A stretch of DNA of 64,000 nucleotides from Burkholderia sp. MS389 (GCF_016899425.1 NZ_CP045994.1:1488001-1552000), one strand, 5' to 3'; positions 1 to 8,785 are shown, counted from the first letter of the stretch. A program made the numbers and translations. The notes: a model not told the origin generated them from the sequence alone.

Positions 1-695
1 GCTTCCGCGATCCCGTAGCTGCCCCATGCCATCGCGAACGTCACGACGATGCCGAGCATCGGCTCGCGCAGGCGTTGCAGCACCCAGCACATCGCATGGC
101 CGCACGCGAGGCCGACCGCGATGCCGATCAGCGTGAGCGAGAAGAACAGGCCGGTCGCGCTCGCCGCCGTGATCGATACGGCGAGCGCGGCCGACACGGC
201 CATCTGGTACAGCAGCAGGCCCGATGCGTCGTTGACGAGGCTTTCGCCTTCCAGCACCGCGACGAGCCGCGCGGGCAGCGGGTGGCGCTGCAGGATCGCC
301 TTCGCGGCGACCGCGTCGGGCGGCGACACGATCGCGCCGAGCGTGAAGCACGCGGCCCACGGCAGCGCGGGATTCGCCGCATGCACGGCGAGCGCGACCG
401 CGACGGTCGTGAACGCCACGGCCCCGAGCGCGAGCGACGCGATCGAGGCGAGCTCCTGCCGGAATTCCTTCCAGGCGGTATAGAACCCGCTCGACATCAG
501 CAGCGGCGGCAGCACGGCCGCGAGCAGCAGCGCCGGGTCCATGTCGGGCACGCGCTTGCCGGCGACGGCGACCACGCAGCCGCCGAGCAGCAGCACGACG
601 GCCGGCGGAATCGAGATTCGCTCGGCGAGCCAGGTGAGGGCGCCCGCGCCGCAGATCAACAGCAACAGGTAATGGAACAGCTCGACGTTGGTCAT
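1..695 (-). CDS. Na+/H+ antiporter, CPA1 family (3' end cut by the window)
   Basis: Partial gene: the ATG is at 695 and the frame runs open off the left edge, giving the first 231 residues. The product is an integral inner-membrane protein that would exchange H+ for Na+ or K+. Successive hydrophobic segments start at residue 6. The family landmarks SPPDAVAA (about 124-131, with the ion-binding Asp 127) and EGESLVNDASGL (about 149-160) are both present and are typical of NhaP/NhaK-type CPA1 exchangers. The remaining transmembrane segments and any C-terminal cytosolic domain lie outside the window. It is followed on the same strand by nothing visible; the XapX gene lies upstream on the same strand with a short gap. 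Confidence 0.85.
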   Translation of the reverse strand, partial: MTNVELFHYLLLLICGAGALTWLAERISIPPAVVLLLGGCVVAVAGKRVPDMDPALLLAAVLPPLLMSSGFYTAWKEFRQELASIASLALGAVAFTTVAVALAVHAANPALPWAACFTLGAIVSPPDAVAAKAILQRHPLPARLVAVLEGESLVNDASGLLLYQMAVSAALAVSITAASATGLFFSLTLIGIAVGLACGHAMCWVLQRLREPMLGIVVTFAMAWGSYGIAE

Positions 696-720
696 GCGTG
701 GCCGGCGGCGATGGGGTGGA

Positions 721-981
721 TCAAGAAGGCTTGCGGTCGTTCGCGGCGCCGCCCGGCAGCGCGCCGAACATGTGCTGGCTGCACTTCGCATCGCGCCATG
801 CGGTGTTCAGCCGATGGCCGGACAGCATGCGCCGCGCGACGGGCAGGATCTGTTCGCCGGCCAGCATGCCGAGCAGGCCGACGAGCGCGATGACCGGCGG
901 CGCGGGCGAGTTCACGCCGATCGCGCCGTAGATGACGCCGGCGAGGATGCCGGCGAGCAGCGACAGGACATACGGTTTCAT
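721..981 (-). CDS. XapX domain small membrane protein (DUF1427 family)
   Basis: An 86-residue protein. The N-terminal 50 residues form two hydrophobic stretches joined by a short loop containing NSPAPPVIALVGLLGMLAGE, the XapX/DUF1427 signature. Residues 51-86 are a hydrophilic tail that the second XapX protein of this window (3043-3210) lacks. I chose the ATG at 981 because the preceding residues of the open frame are low-complexity and the XapX domain starts right at this Met, with an AGG sequence about 10 nt upstream. Function is unknown; the family is usually encoded beside small hydrolases. It may share a transcript with the antiporter 25 bp downstream. Confidence 0.75.
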   Translation of the reverse strand: MKPYVLSLLAGILAGVIYGAIGVNSPAPPVIALVGLLGMLAGEQILPVARRMLSGHRLNTAWRDAKCSQHMFGALPGGAANDRKPS

Positions 982-1257
982 GGTGGTGCGCCTCGTGATG
1001 GCCGAGCGGCACCGGAACGGCGCCGTCAGAGTCTTGAAAGCGTATCGGGTTTGCGTGAAGAAAAAAAGGGCGGGCGGCCCCGAACGGACATCCATTCGGG
1101 AATCGGATCGATTCCATTCCTTGGGTGTTCGCGCCGCGCGTTTGCGGCTTAAATGTGTCGGCCCGGATGATGACGATCCGGCGCCGACGCATTCCGGGCG
1201 CCTCCCGTTTTCACGGTCGAGGCGGGCCCCTTTTTCCGTTCACAGGACCCATCCGCC

Positions 1258-1944
1258 ATGAGCAACCCGAAACTTGAGGTACTGACGCCGCAGAACAGCC
1301 AGCTGATCTTCATCGATCAGCAGCCACAGATGGCGTTCGGCGTGCAGTCGATCGATCGCCAGACGCTGAAGAACAACGTCGTCGGGCTCGCGAAGGCCGC
1401 GAAGGTCTTCAACATCCCCACCACGATCACGACGGTCGAAAGCGAGAGCTTCTCGGGCCCCACCTATCCCGAACTGCTCGACGTGTTCCCGAACCAGAAG
1501 ACGCTCGAACGCACGTCGATGAATTCGTGGGACGACCAGAAGGTGCGCGACGCGCTCGCCGCGAACGGCCGCAAGAAGGTCGTCGTGTCGGGCCTGTGGA
1601 CCGAAGTCTGCAACACGACGTTCGCGTTGTGCGCGATGCTCGAAGGCGACTACGAGATCTACATGGTCGCCGACGCATCGGGCGGCACGTCGCAGGCCGC
1701 GCACGACTTCGCGATGCAGCGCATGGTGCAGGCCGGCGTCGTGCCGGTCACATGGCAGCAGGTTCTGCTCGAATGGCAGCGCGACTGGGCGCGCCGTGAC
1801 ACCTACGATGCCGTGGTTGCGATCGCCAAGGAGCATTCCGGCGCATACGGGATGGGCATCGACTACGCGTACACGATGGTCCACAAGGCGCAGCAGCGTA
1901 CCGCGACGCCGCACGAGTCGATTCCGGCCGTGCCGGCGAAGTAA
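1258..1944 (+). CDS. YcaC-like cysteine hydrolase, isochorismatase superfamily
   Basis: A 228-residue cytosolic protein of the isochorismatase-like hydrolase fold. The expected catalytic Asp (D20 in FIDQQ) and nucleophilic Cys (C118 in WTEVCNT) are in place, and a Lys near residue 81 can complete the Asp-Lys-Cys triad. Length and motifs fit the YcaC subgroup, whose physiological substrates are unknown; an amide-bond hydrolase role is likely. AGGACC lies just upstream of the ATG. The gene is divergent from XapX and convergent with the LysR gene, with a perfect hairpin between the two ends. Confidence 0.85.
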   Translation: MSNPKLEVLTPQNSQLIFIDQQPQMAFGVQSIDRQTLKNNVVGLAKAAKVFNIPTTITTVESESFSGPTYPELLDVFPNQKTLERTSMNSWDDQKVRDALAANGRKKVVVSGLWTEVCNTTFALCAMLEGDYEIYMVADASGGTSQAAHDFAMQRMVQAGVVPVTWQQVLLEWQRDWARRDTYDAVVAIAKEHSGAYGMGIDYAYTMVHKAQQRTATPHESIPAVPAK

Positions 1945-1965
1945 CGGGCCGCCGGCCGCGATCGC

Positions 1966-1999
1966 CGCGATCGCCGCGACGGTTACTGCGGCGATCGCG
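1966..1999. terminator. Hairpin between convergent genes
   Basis: A perfect 12-bp stem (CGCGATCGCCGC at 1966-1977 with its complement at 1988-1999) encloses a 10-nt loop. It lies between the convergent YcaC-like and LysR genes. There is no T-tract, so it could act as a bidirectional barrier or a weak terminator. Confidence 0.5.
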
Positions 2000-2019
2000 T
2001 GCCGTCGGCCGTCACGCGT

Positions 2020-2943
2020 TCAGGCGGCGGGCAGCGCCCACGGCGCGCGCGAGAAATGTTCGGCGAGGAAATCGAGCAGCACCGTCACGCGCGCGGCGCG
2101 CAGCATGCCGGGCGGCGTGACGAGGTTCACGTTGATGTCGGCGATCTTCCAGTCGCTCATCACTTCCTCGAGCGCGCCGCGCTGCAGTTCGTCCCACACC
2201 AGGAACTCGGGCTGCAGCGCGAGGCCGTGACCGCCGACGAGCGCGGGGAGGATCACGTCCGCATTGTTCGTGCGAATGCGACCATGCACGTTCACCCCGA
2301 CATCCTCGCCGGATGCCGAATGGCGGAAGCGCCAGTGCTCGGGCGTCGGCAGGTTCGTATACGTGAGGCACACGTGCTGTTCGATGTCGCGCGGATGCGT
2401 GGGGCGGCCGCGCCGGTCGAGATACGCGGGCGACGCGACGAGCGGCCGGCGCACCGCGCAGAGGCGACGCGAGCGCAGCGTCGAATCGCTCAACTCGGCG
2501 ATGCGGATCGCGACGTCGAAGCCGCCCGATACGATGTCGACGATGTGATCGGTGAGCACGAGATCGATGTCGACGCGCGGATAGCGCTCGAGAAACGCGG
2601 GCAGCACCGGCGACAGATGGTGCAGCCCGAACGACATCGGCGCGTTCACGCGCACGAGGCCGTGCGGTTCGAGCGCTTGCGCGGTGGCCTCGTTCTCGAT
2701 CAGTTCCGCGTCGGCGAGCAGGCGGATCGCGCGGTCGCGCAGCAGTTCGCCGGTCGGCGTGAGCGACAGCTTGCGCGACGTGCGGTACAGCAGCATCGCG
2801 CCGAGGCGCTTTTCGAGGCGCGCGATCGCTTTCGACACGGTCGGTTGCGAGACGCCGAGCAGCTCGGCGGCTTTCGCGAACGAACCGGTCTCCGCGACGC
2901 GCGCGAAGATGGCCCAGGCCTCGAGATCAGGAAGGTGTTGCAT
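2020..2943 (-). CDS. LysR family transcriptional regulator
   Basis: A 307-residue LysR-type regulator. The N-terminal winged helix-turn-helix is clear ([19 protein letters not shown], residues about 19-37), followed by a linker helix and a periplasmic-binding-protein-like effector domain. I start at the ATG at 2943 because this Met is at the usual distance from the HTH; an upstream in-frame start at 2994 would add 17 residues. The gene is divergent from the XapX-amidohydrolase operon that begins at 3043, and the 99 bp between them would hold both promoters, so that operon is its most likely target. This is inferred from position only. Confidence 0.85.
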   Translation of the reverse strand: MQHLPDLEAWAIFARVAETGSFAKAAELLGVSQPTVSKAIARLEKRLGAMLLYRTSRKLSLTPTGELLRDRAIRLLADAELIENEATAQALEPHGLVRVNAPMSFGLHHLSPVLPAFLERYPRVDIDLVLTDHIVDIVSGGFDVAIRIAELSDSTLRSRRLCAVRRPLVASPAYLDRRGRPTHPRDIEQHVCLTYTNLPTPEHWRFRHSASGEDVGVNVHGRIRTNNADVILPALVGGHGLALQPEFLVWDELQRGALEEVMSDWKIADINVNLVTPPGMLRAARVTVLLDFLAEHFSRAPWALPAA

Positions 2944-3042
2944 GGTCGGAACGGATGGCAGGGAAGCGAAACGGATGCGAGGGGAGCGTAGCATGCGGCC
3001 GATGCGATGCGGATCATTCTAATCCGGCCGGGAGAAATCGTT

Positions 3043-3210
3043 ATGGAATCTTATCTAGTTTCATTGGGCGCCGGCGTGCTGATCGGCGTCGTGTACAGCG
3101 TGATCAAGGTACGCTCGCCTGCGCCGCCGCTGATCGCGTTGGTGGGCCTCGCCGGCATGCTGGTCGGCGTGCAGGCCATCGCGCCGGTTCGTCACTGGCT
3201 CGGCTTCTGA
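3043..3210 (+). CDS. XapX domain small membrane protein (second copy)
   Basis: A 55-residue, almost entirely hydrophobic protein with the core RSPAPPLIALVGLAGMLVGV, close to the XapX protein at 721-981 but ending right after the domain. The ATG at 3043 follows GGGAGA at a good distance; an upstream in-frame ATG at 3007 has no ribosome binding site and precedes charged, non-family residues. It is the first gene of a run of six plus-strand genes with very short or overlapping junctions and is separated from the amidohydrolase by 19 bp. Its role is unknown; it could be a small membrane partner of the products downstream. Confidence 0.75.
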   Translation: MESYLVSLGAGVLIGVVYSVIKVRSPAPPLIALVGLAGMLVGVQAIAPVRHWLGF

Positions 3211-3229
3211 CCGCATCGAGGAGATGTCA

Positions 3230-5131
3230 ATGAGCGCAACCGATACTCGACCCGATCTGATCCTGCACAACGGGCACATCACGACGCTCGACCGCGCGAA
3301 CCCGGTCGCGACCGCCGTCGCGATCAAGGACGGCCGCTTCGTCGCCGTCGGCAGCGAAGCGGACGTGATGCCGCTCGCGGGCCGCGCGGCGAAGGTGGTC
3401 GATCTCGGCGGCCGCGGCGTGCTGCCGGGTCTGATCGACAACCACTGCCACGTGATTCGTGGCGGACTGAACTACAACATGGAACTGCGTTGGGACGGCG
3501 TGCCGTCGCTTGCGCTCGCGATGGAGATGCTCAAGCAGCAGGTCGCGATCACGCCCGCGCCGCAGTGGGTGCGCGTGGTCGGCGGCTTCACCGAACATCA
3601 GTTCGTGGAGAAGCGACTGCCGACGATCGACGAACTCAATGCGGTCGCGCCGGACACGCCGGTGTTCATCCTGCACCTGTACGATCGCGCGTTGCTGAAC
3701 GCGGCGGCGCTGCGTGTCGTCGGCTACACGAAGGACACGCCGGAGCCGCCGGGCGGCACGATCCTGCGCGATGCCGCCGGCAACCCGACCGGCCTGCTGC
3801 TCGCGAACCCGAACGCGACGATCCTCTACGCGACGCTCGCGAAGGGGCCGAAGCTGCCGTTCGAGTATCAATACAACTCGACGCGCCATTTCATGCGAGA
3901 GCTGAACCGGCTCGGCGTGACGGGCGTGATCGACGCGGGCGGCGGTTCGCAGAATTACCCCGACGATTACGAAGTGATCCGCAAGCTGCACGACGCGGGC
4001 GAGATGACGATCCGGATCGCGTACAACCTGTTCACGCAGAAGCCGAACGCGGAGAAGGAAGACTTCGTGAACTGGACGAAGAGCGTCAAGTATCACGACG
4101 GCACCGACTACTTCCGCAACAACGGCGCCGGCGAGATGCTGGCGTTTTCCGCGGCCGACTTCGAGGATTTTCGCGTCGCGCGTCCGGACCTGCCCGCGCA
4201 GATGGAGGACGATCTCGAAGGCGTCGTGCGCGTGCTCGCGGAAAACCGCTGGCCGTGGCGCATGCACGCGACCTATGACGAAACGATCAGCCGCGCGCTC
4301 GACGTGTTCGAGAAGGTCAACGAGGACATTCCGCTCGAAGGGCTGAACTGGTTCTTCGATCACGCGGAAACGATCACCGAGCAATCGATGGACCGGATCG
4401 CCGCGCTCGGCGGCGGGATCGCGGTGCAGCACCGGATGGCGTACCAGGGCGAATACTTCGTCGAGCGCTACGGCGCGCAAGCCGCGGAGGCGACGCCGCC
4501 GGTCGCGAAGATGCTCGCGAAGGGGCTCAAGGTGTCGGCCGGCACGGACGCGACGCGCGTCGCGTCGTACAACCCGTGGGTATCGCTTGCGTGGCTCGTG
4601 ACGGGCAAGACGGTCGGCGGCATGCGCATGTATCCGCAGCGCAACCTGCTCGATCGCGAAACCGCGCTGCGGATGTGGACCGAGTACGTGACGTGGTTCT
4701 CGAACGAGGAAGGCAAGAAAGGCCGGATCGCGGTGGGTCAGCTTGCCGACCTGGTGGTCCCCGATCGCGATTTCTTCGGGTGCGCGGAGGACGATATCGC
4801 CGCCACGACCGCATTGCTGACGGTGGTCGACGGGAAGATCGTGTGGGGCGCGGGGCCGTTCGCGTCGCACGACGCGCCGATTCCGCCGGCGATGCCGGAC
4901 TGGTCGCCGGTGCGCGAGTTCGGCGGCTATGGCGGCTATGGCGGCTGGGGCGCGACGCAACGCAACGGCGCGCCGCTGCAACGTGCGGCAGCGGCCGCCG
5001 CGATGTGCGGCTGCGCGAACGAATGCAACCTTCACCAGCATGCGCACGCGAGCGCATGGGCGAGCACGTTGCCGACGTCGGATGCGAAGGGCTTCTGGGG
5101 CGCGTTCGGGTGTTCGTGCTGGGCGATCTGA
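3230..5131 (+). CDS. Amidohydrolase, YtcJ-like, with Cys-rich C-terminal tail
   Basis: A 633-residue metal-dependent hydrolase of the amidohydrolase superfamily. The N-terminal beta-sandwich is followed by the metal-binding HCH motif (H72 and H74 in DNHCHV), later by FFDHAE and by SAGTDATR, which carries the usual catalytic Asp, and by the closing composite domain ending near GQLADLVVPDRDF. I chose the ATG at 3230 because GAGGAG is 5-10 nt upstream; the ATG at 3224 would overlap that site. The last 70 or so residues are unusual: a GGYGGYGGWG run, then a tail with five Cys, including CGC and a terminal GCSCWAI. YtcJ-like enzymes are often predicted N-acyl-amino-acid or formamide hydrolases; the substrate here is unknown. 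The stop is one base from the DoxX start. Confidence 0.85.
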   Translation: MSATDTRPDLILHNGHITTLDRANPVATAVAIKDGRFVAVGSEADVMPLAGRAAKVVDLGGRGVLPGLIDNHCHVIRGGLNYNMELRWDGVPSLALAMEMLKQQVAITPAPQWVRVVGGFTEHQFVEKRLPTIDELNAVAPDTPVFILHLYDRALLNAAALRVVGYTKDTPEPPGGTILRDAAGNPTGLLLANPNATILYATLAKGPKLPFEYQYNSTRHFMRELNRLGVTGVIDAGGGSQNYPDDYEVIRKLHDAGEMTIRIAYNLFTQKPNAEKEDFVNWTKSVKYHDGTDYFRNNGAGEMLAFSAADFEDFRVARPDLPAQMEDDLEGVVRVLAENRWPWRMHATYDETISRALDVFEKVNEDIPLEGLNWFFDHAETITEQSMDRIAALGGGIAVQHRMAYQGEYFVERYGAQAAEATPPVAKMLAKGLKVSAGTDATRVASYNPWVSLAWLVTGKTVGGMRMYPQRNLLDRETALRMWTEYVTWFSNEEGKKGRIAVGQLADLVVPDRDFFGCAEDDIAATTALLTVVDGKIVWGAGPFASHDAPIPPAMPDWSPVREFGGYGGYGGWGATQRNGAPLQRAAAAAAMCGCANECNLHQHAHASAWASTLPTSDAKGFWGAFGCSCWAI

Positions 5132-5132
5132 C

Positions 5133-5585
5133 ATGACGACGCGCACCGTCTACCGCACCCCCGCGTGGATCCGCGCGCTGCTCGCGCAACCATGGGTCCT
5201 GCCGCTCGCGCGCGTCGCGCTGGTGTCCGCCTATCTGCTCGGCGGCGTCGCGAAGGCGCTCGACTTCTCCGCCGCGGTCGCGGAGCAGGCGCATTTCGGC
5301 CTGCAGCCGGCCGCACTGTGGGCGGCGCTCGCGATCGCGGTCGAGATCGCGGGCTCGCTGTGCGTGGTGTTTCGCCGTTTCACGTGGCTGGGCGCCGGCA
5401 GCCTCGGCATGCTGACGCTCGTCGCGATGGTCGTGGCGAACGATTTCTGGAACCGTTCGGGTGCCGAACACTTCATGGCGCTCAACAGCTTTTTCGAGCA
5501 TCTCGGGCTGATCGCGGCACTCGTGCTCGCGACCGTGCTCGACGATGCGCGGCAATCGGCCGATGATGGCCGTTCCATTCGATGA
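5133..5585 (+). CDS. DoxX family membrane protein
   Basis: A 150-residue protein with four predicted membrane segments, arranged as in DoxX/DoxD proteins: a first segment ending in LLGGVAKALDF, then LWAALAIAVEIAGSLCVVF, LGMLTLVAMVVAN and a last segment before the C-terminus. The ATG lies one base after the amidohydrolase stop (TGAcATG), which argues for translational coupling. DoxX proteins are inner-membrane proteins linked to quinone or thiol redox chemistry in some systems. No catalytic residues are known, so a specific role here cannot be assigned. Confidence 0.8.
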   Translation: MTTRTVYRTPAWIRALLAQPWVLPLARVALVSAYLLGGVAKALDFSAAVAEQAHFGLQPAALWAALAIAVEIAGSLCVVFRRFTWLGAGSLGMLTLVAMVVANDFWNRSGAEHFMALNSFFEHLGLIAALVLATVLDDARQSADDGRSIR

Positions 5586-5611
5586 CGATGCAACAACCAG
5601 GAAACCCTGTG

Positions 5612-6526
5612 ATGAAATCCGTTCGTTCCGTGCTGCTCGCCGCGATGCTCGCGGGCGGCCTGGCCGTCACCCCCGTGACGTTCGCGAAACCGCCGGCGCC
5701 GCCCGCGGTCGTGCCGACGGTGGCGGTCGGTCCGCAGTACGACACGACGCACGTGTGCGTCGCACCCGAAGACTTCGATCGCTTCACCGACAGCTTCGTC
5801 GCGACGTTCGGCGGCAAGAAGTCGAAGCAGGGCGTGTTCCAGGTCACGCCGACGCCGAGCCAGACGATGTCGCAACTCGTGCTGACGCCGGTCGGCACGA
5901 TTTCGGTGTTCGGCTTCAAGACGCCGATCCCGTATCCGTTCTGCGAGGAACGCACCGGCTATCTCGTGACCGACATGGACGTCGCCGTGAAGTCCGCACG
6001 CGAGCACGGTGCCGATGTGATCGTCGACACGTTCCCCGATCCGATCGGTCGCGACGCGATCGTCACGTGGGCGGGCGGCGTGAACATGCAGCTGTACTGG
6101 CACACGCAGGCGCCGAATTACGACGCGCTGCAGACCGTCCCCGAGAATCGCGTGTACGTGTCGCCGCAAAGCGTCCGCAAATTCGTGCACGACTTCGTCA
6201 AGTTCTCGAAAGGCAAGGTGGTGTCCGACAACCTGAAGGCGCCGGGCATCGAGATCGGCCGGCCGGACGATACCTACCGCCGGATTCGCATCGAATCGGG
6301 CTTCGGCAAGATGACCGTGCTGGTGACCGACGGCCATCTGCCTTACCCGTTCGGGCGCGAAATGACCGGCTACGAAGTCGCCGATCTCGCGGCGACGCTG
6401 AAGCAGGCCGAAGGCGCGGGCGTGACGGTCCTCGTGCCGCCGTTCAAGTCGGACGGCCGCGACGCGGCGCTCGTGCAGTTCCCGGGCGGCTACGTCGCCG
6501 AAATCCACGCGAGCGTAGCGCGATGA
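5612..6526 (+). CDS. Exported protein with two tandem glyoxalase/VOC domains
   Basis: A 304-residue protein with a classical signal peptide of about 26 residues (hydrophobic core LLAAMLAGGLAV, cleavage near TFA-KPP). The mature part holds two VOC-like repeats, about 43-175 and 178-304. The halves align through PYPFCEERTGYLVTDM and PYPFGREMTGYEVADL and end in comparable strands (MQLYW and VAEIH). I chose the ATG at 5612 because AGGAAA precedes it by 7 nt and it starts the signal peptide; an ATG at 5582 overlaps the DoxX stop. VOC proteins bind metal and act as lyases, dioxygenases or binding proteins, and export of one is uncommon. Substrate unknown; it is coupled to the DUF1275 gene by an ATGA overlap. 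Confidence 0.8.
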   Translation: MKSVRSVLLAAMLAGGLAVTPVTFAKPPAPPAVVPTVAVGPQYDTTHVCVAPEDFDRFTDSFVATFGGKKSKQGVFQVTPTPSQTMSQLVLTPVGTISVFGFKTPIPYPFCEERTGYLVTDMDVAVKSAREHGADVIVDTFPDPIGRDAIVTWAGGVNMQLYWHTQAPNYDALQTVPENRVYVSPQSVRKFVHDFVKFSKGKVVSDNLKAPGIEIGRPDDTYRRIRIESGFGKMTVLVTDGHLPYPFGREMTGYEVADLAATLKQAEGAGVTVLVPPFKSDGRDAALVQFPGGYVAEIHASVAR

Positions 6527-7221
6527 AGCACGAGGACACGATTCTCGCCGCGGTGGCCGGCTTCGTCGACACGCTGAGCTTCGTCGCGCTGTTCGGGCTG
6601 TTCACCGCGCACGTGACCGGCAACTTCGTGCTGATCGGCGCGGGCCTCGCGGGCTTCGGGCAGGGCGTCATACTGAAGCTCAGCGTGTTTCCGGCGTTCG
6701 TATGCGGCGTGATCGCGAGCAGCCTGATCGCGCGGTCGATGGCCGCGCGGCCCGCGTGGCAGGGCACGCGCGTGCTGCACACGGTGCAGGCCGTGCTGCT
6801 GCTCGGCTTCTGCGCGGCCGGCGTGTGGGCGACGCCCGTCACGCAGCCCGACAGCGTGGCGGCGCTCGTGGCCGGCATCGTCGGCACGTTCGCGATGGGC
6901 GTGCAGAACGCGCATCCGCGCGTGATCGCGCGCACGGGCGGCGTGCCGAACACGGTGATGACCGGCAACGTCACGCAGGCGATTCTCGATGCCGTCGACA
7001 TGCTGTCGCCCGGCACGGCGGACAGCGTGCGCGCCACCGCACGCGCACGCTTCGCGAAGATGCTGCCGGCGATCGTCGCGTTCGCGCTCGGCGCGGCGGG
7101 CGGTGCGCTCGGGTTCCGCTACGTCGGGTTCCTGGCGCTGCTGGCGCCCGTCGGCGCGCTCGCGACGCTTGCGCTGTGCGCCGCGCAAGCGGCCGGTACC
7201 CCGACGCAGGAGCGTGCATGA
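6523..7221 (+). CDS. DUF1275 (YoaK-like) membrane protein
   Basis: A 232-residue integral membrane protein with about six hydrophobic segments and the family hallmarks GFVDTLSF near the N-terminus, HVTGNFV in the first loop, and the NTVMTGNVTQ repeat-like element near residue 145. The start ATG overlaps the previous stop (ATGA), and its own stop overlaps the next start in the same way, so three consecutive genes are translationally coupled. The family has no established function; conserved polar residues inside the membrane suggest transport. Confidence 0.85.
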   Translation: MKHEDTILAAVAGFVDTLSFVALFGLFTAHVTGNFVLIGAGLAGFGQGVILKLSVFPAFVCGVIASSLIARSMAARPAWQGTRVLHTVQAVLLLGFCAAGVWATPVTQPDSVAALVAGIVGTFAMGVQNAHPRVIARTGGVPNTVMTGNVTQAILDAVDMLSPGTADSVRATARARFAKMLPAIVAFALGAAGGALGFRYVGFLALLAPVGALATLALCAAQAAGTPTQERA

Positions 7222-8720
7222 TCGAGCGGCGCAGGCGACGCCACGGCCGCCGCTTCGAGCGGGCCGCGCGCGCGTCGATCGTCGCGGGCCTGCTGTGCGC
7301 GGGCGCCAACGCGGCGTTCGCGGAAACGGCGGCTGCGTCGACCTCGACTTCGACGCAAGAACCGGCGCCGGCCTCGACGTCCGCGGCGACCACCGCATCG
7401 ACGTGCACCGCCAAACGCCCGACCGTCCTGTTCAATCGTTGGCAGGAAGACTGGTCGGTGCTCGCGAGTCCCTGCGTGCCGCAGGAGCCGCTCGACGGGC
7501 TCAAATACATCCCGCTCGGCCACGATCCGCAGTCCTATCTGTCGCTCGGCGTGAACCTGCGCGAGCGGCTCGAGACCAACGACGCGCCGCTGTTCGGCAT
7601 CGGCGCCGCGCAATCGGATACGTACGTGATCCAGCGCGTCGAAGTGCACGCCGATGCGCATCTCGGCCCGCATTGGCAGTTCTTCGCGCAATTGCAGGAC
7701 GCACGCGCGTTCGGCAAGAACACGGTGTCGCCGGTCGACAAGAACCCGCTCGATCTCGAACAGGCGTTCGCGACCTACACGGGCGCGCTCGGCGGTGGCA
7801 CGGTCAAGTTCCGCGTTGGTCGGCAGGAAATGGCGTTCGATTTGCAGCGCTTCATCGCCGCGCGCGACGGCCCGAACGTGCGGCTGGCGTTCGATGCGGT
7901 GTGGGCCGATTACGAATACGGCAAGTGGCGCTTCATCGGCTATGCGACGCAGCCGGTGCAGAACCGCGACGCGTCCGATTTCGACGACGTGTCGAATCGC
8001 GACCTCACGTTCAGCGGCGTGCGCTTCGAGCGACAGTCGGTCGGGCCGGGCGACCTGTCCGGCTACTGGTCGCGCTACAACCGCAGCAGCGCGCGTTTCC
8101 TAGATGCGAGCGGCCCCGAGCATCGCGACGTATGGGACGTCCGCTACACGGGCACGCACGGGCGCTTCGACTGGGATCTCGAGACGATGCTTCAGACCGG
8201 CACGGTCGGCAACGCCACGATCGGCGCGTGGGCCGTCGGTTCGATCGCCGGCTACAGGCTCGACGCGCCGTGGTCGCCGCGCATCGCGCTGCAGGTCGAC
8301 GCGGCGTCGGGCGACCGGCATCCGCACGACGGCCGCGTCGGCACCTTCAATCCGCTGTTTCCGAACGGCTATTACTTCACGCTGGCCGGCTATACGAGCT
8401 ACGCGAACCTGATTCACGTGAAGCCGTCCGTGACGCTGAAACCGTCGGCGAACCTGTCGCTGCTCGGCGCGCTGGGCTTCCAGTGGCGCGAGACGACCGG
8501 CGACGCCGTCTATCAGCAGCCGAACATCCCGGTGCCGGGCACGGCGGGCAAGGGCGGGTTGTGGACGGGGATGTACGTGCAGTTGCGCGCGGACTGGACG
8601 ATCGCCGCGAACCTGATCGGCGCGGTGGAGGCCGTGCACTTCCAGGTCGGCGACGCGATCCGGCAGGCGGGCGGGCACAACGCCGATTACGTCGGCGTCG
8701 AGCTGAAGTACGGCTGGTGA
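7218..8720 (+). CDS. Outer-membrane porin of the alginate-export family
   Basis: A 500-residue protein with an N-terminal signal peptide (Arg-rich start, hydrophobic stretch, AFA cleavage near residue 35), an Ala/Ser/Thr-rich linker, and a long beta-barrel domain of the alginate-export type. Alternating aromatic strands run to the end, and the last strand (ADYVGVELKYGW) closes with an aromatic residue, as outer-membrane barrels do. It starts by ATGA overlap with the DUF1275 gene and ends the operon, just before a strong terminator. No alginate genes are nearby, so it is more likely an uptake or efflux channel for the unknown substrate of this operon than an alginate exporter. Confidence 0.8.
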   Translation: MIERRRRRHGRRFERAARASIVAGLLCAGANAAFAETAAASTSTSTQEPAPASTSAATTASTCTAKRPTVLFNRWQEDWSVLASPCVPQEPLDGLKYIPLGHDPQSYLSLGVNLRERLETNDAPLFGIGAAQSDTYVIQRVEVHADAHLGPHWQFFAQLQDARAFGKNTVSPVDKNPLDLEQAFATYTGALGGGTVKFRVGRQEMAFDLQRFIAARDGPNVRLAFDAVWADYEYGKWRFIGYATQPVQNRDASDFDDVSNRDLTFSGVRFERQSVGPGDLSGYWSRYNRSSARFLDASGPEHRDVWDVRYTGTHGRFDWDLETMLQTGTVGNATIGAWAVGSIAGYRLDAPWSPRIALQVDAASGDRHPHDGRVGTFNPLFPNGYYFTLAGYTSYANLIHVKPSVTLKPSANLSLLGALGFQWRETTGDAVYQQPNIPVPGTAGKGGLWTGMYVQLRADWTIAANLIGAVEAVHFQVGDAIRQAGGHNADYVGVELKYGW

Positions 8721-8756
8721 CGGCGGCGCGCGGCCACCCGCACGCGGCATGAAAAA

Positions 8757-8785
8757 GGGCAGCCCCGTGAACTGCGGGGCTGCCC
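8757..8785. terminator. Strong bidirectional terminator
   Basis: A perfect 11-bp GC-rich stem (GGGCAGCCCCG and its complement) encloses a 7-nt loop and is flanked by AAAAA on the left and TTCGTT on the right. It sits between the plus-strand porin operon and the minus-strand phosphatase gene and can serve both. Confidence 0.85.

Noticed and set aside
1953..1999. Repeated CGATCG words as a special repeat element
   Set aside because: CGATCG is common throughout this high-GC sequence; only the perfect hairpin at 1966-1999 is notable here.
7218..8720. Alginate biosynthesis or export operon
   Set aside because: No alg polymerase, epimerase or acetylase genes are nearby; only the porin domain is shared.
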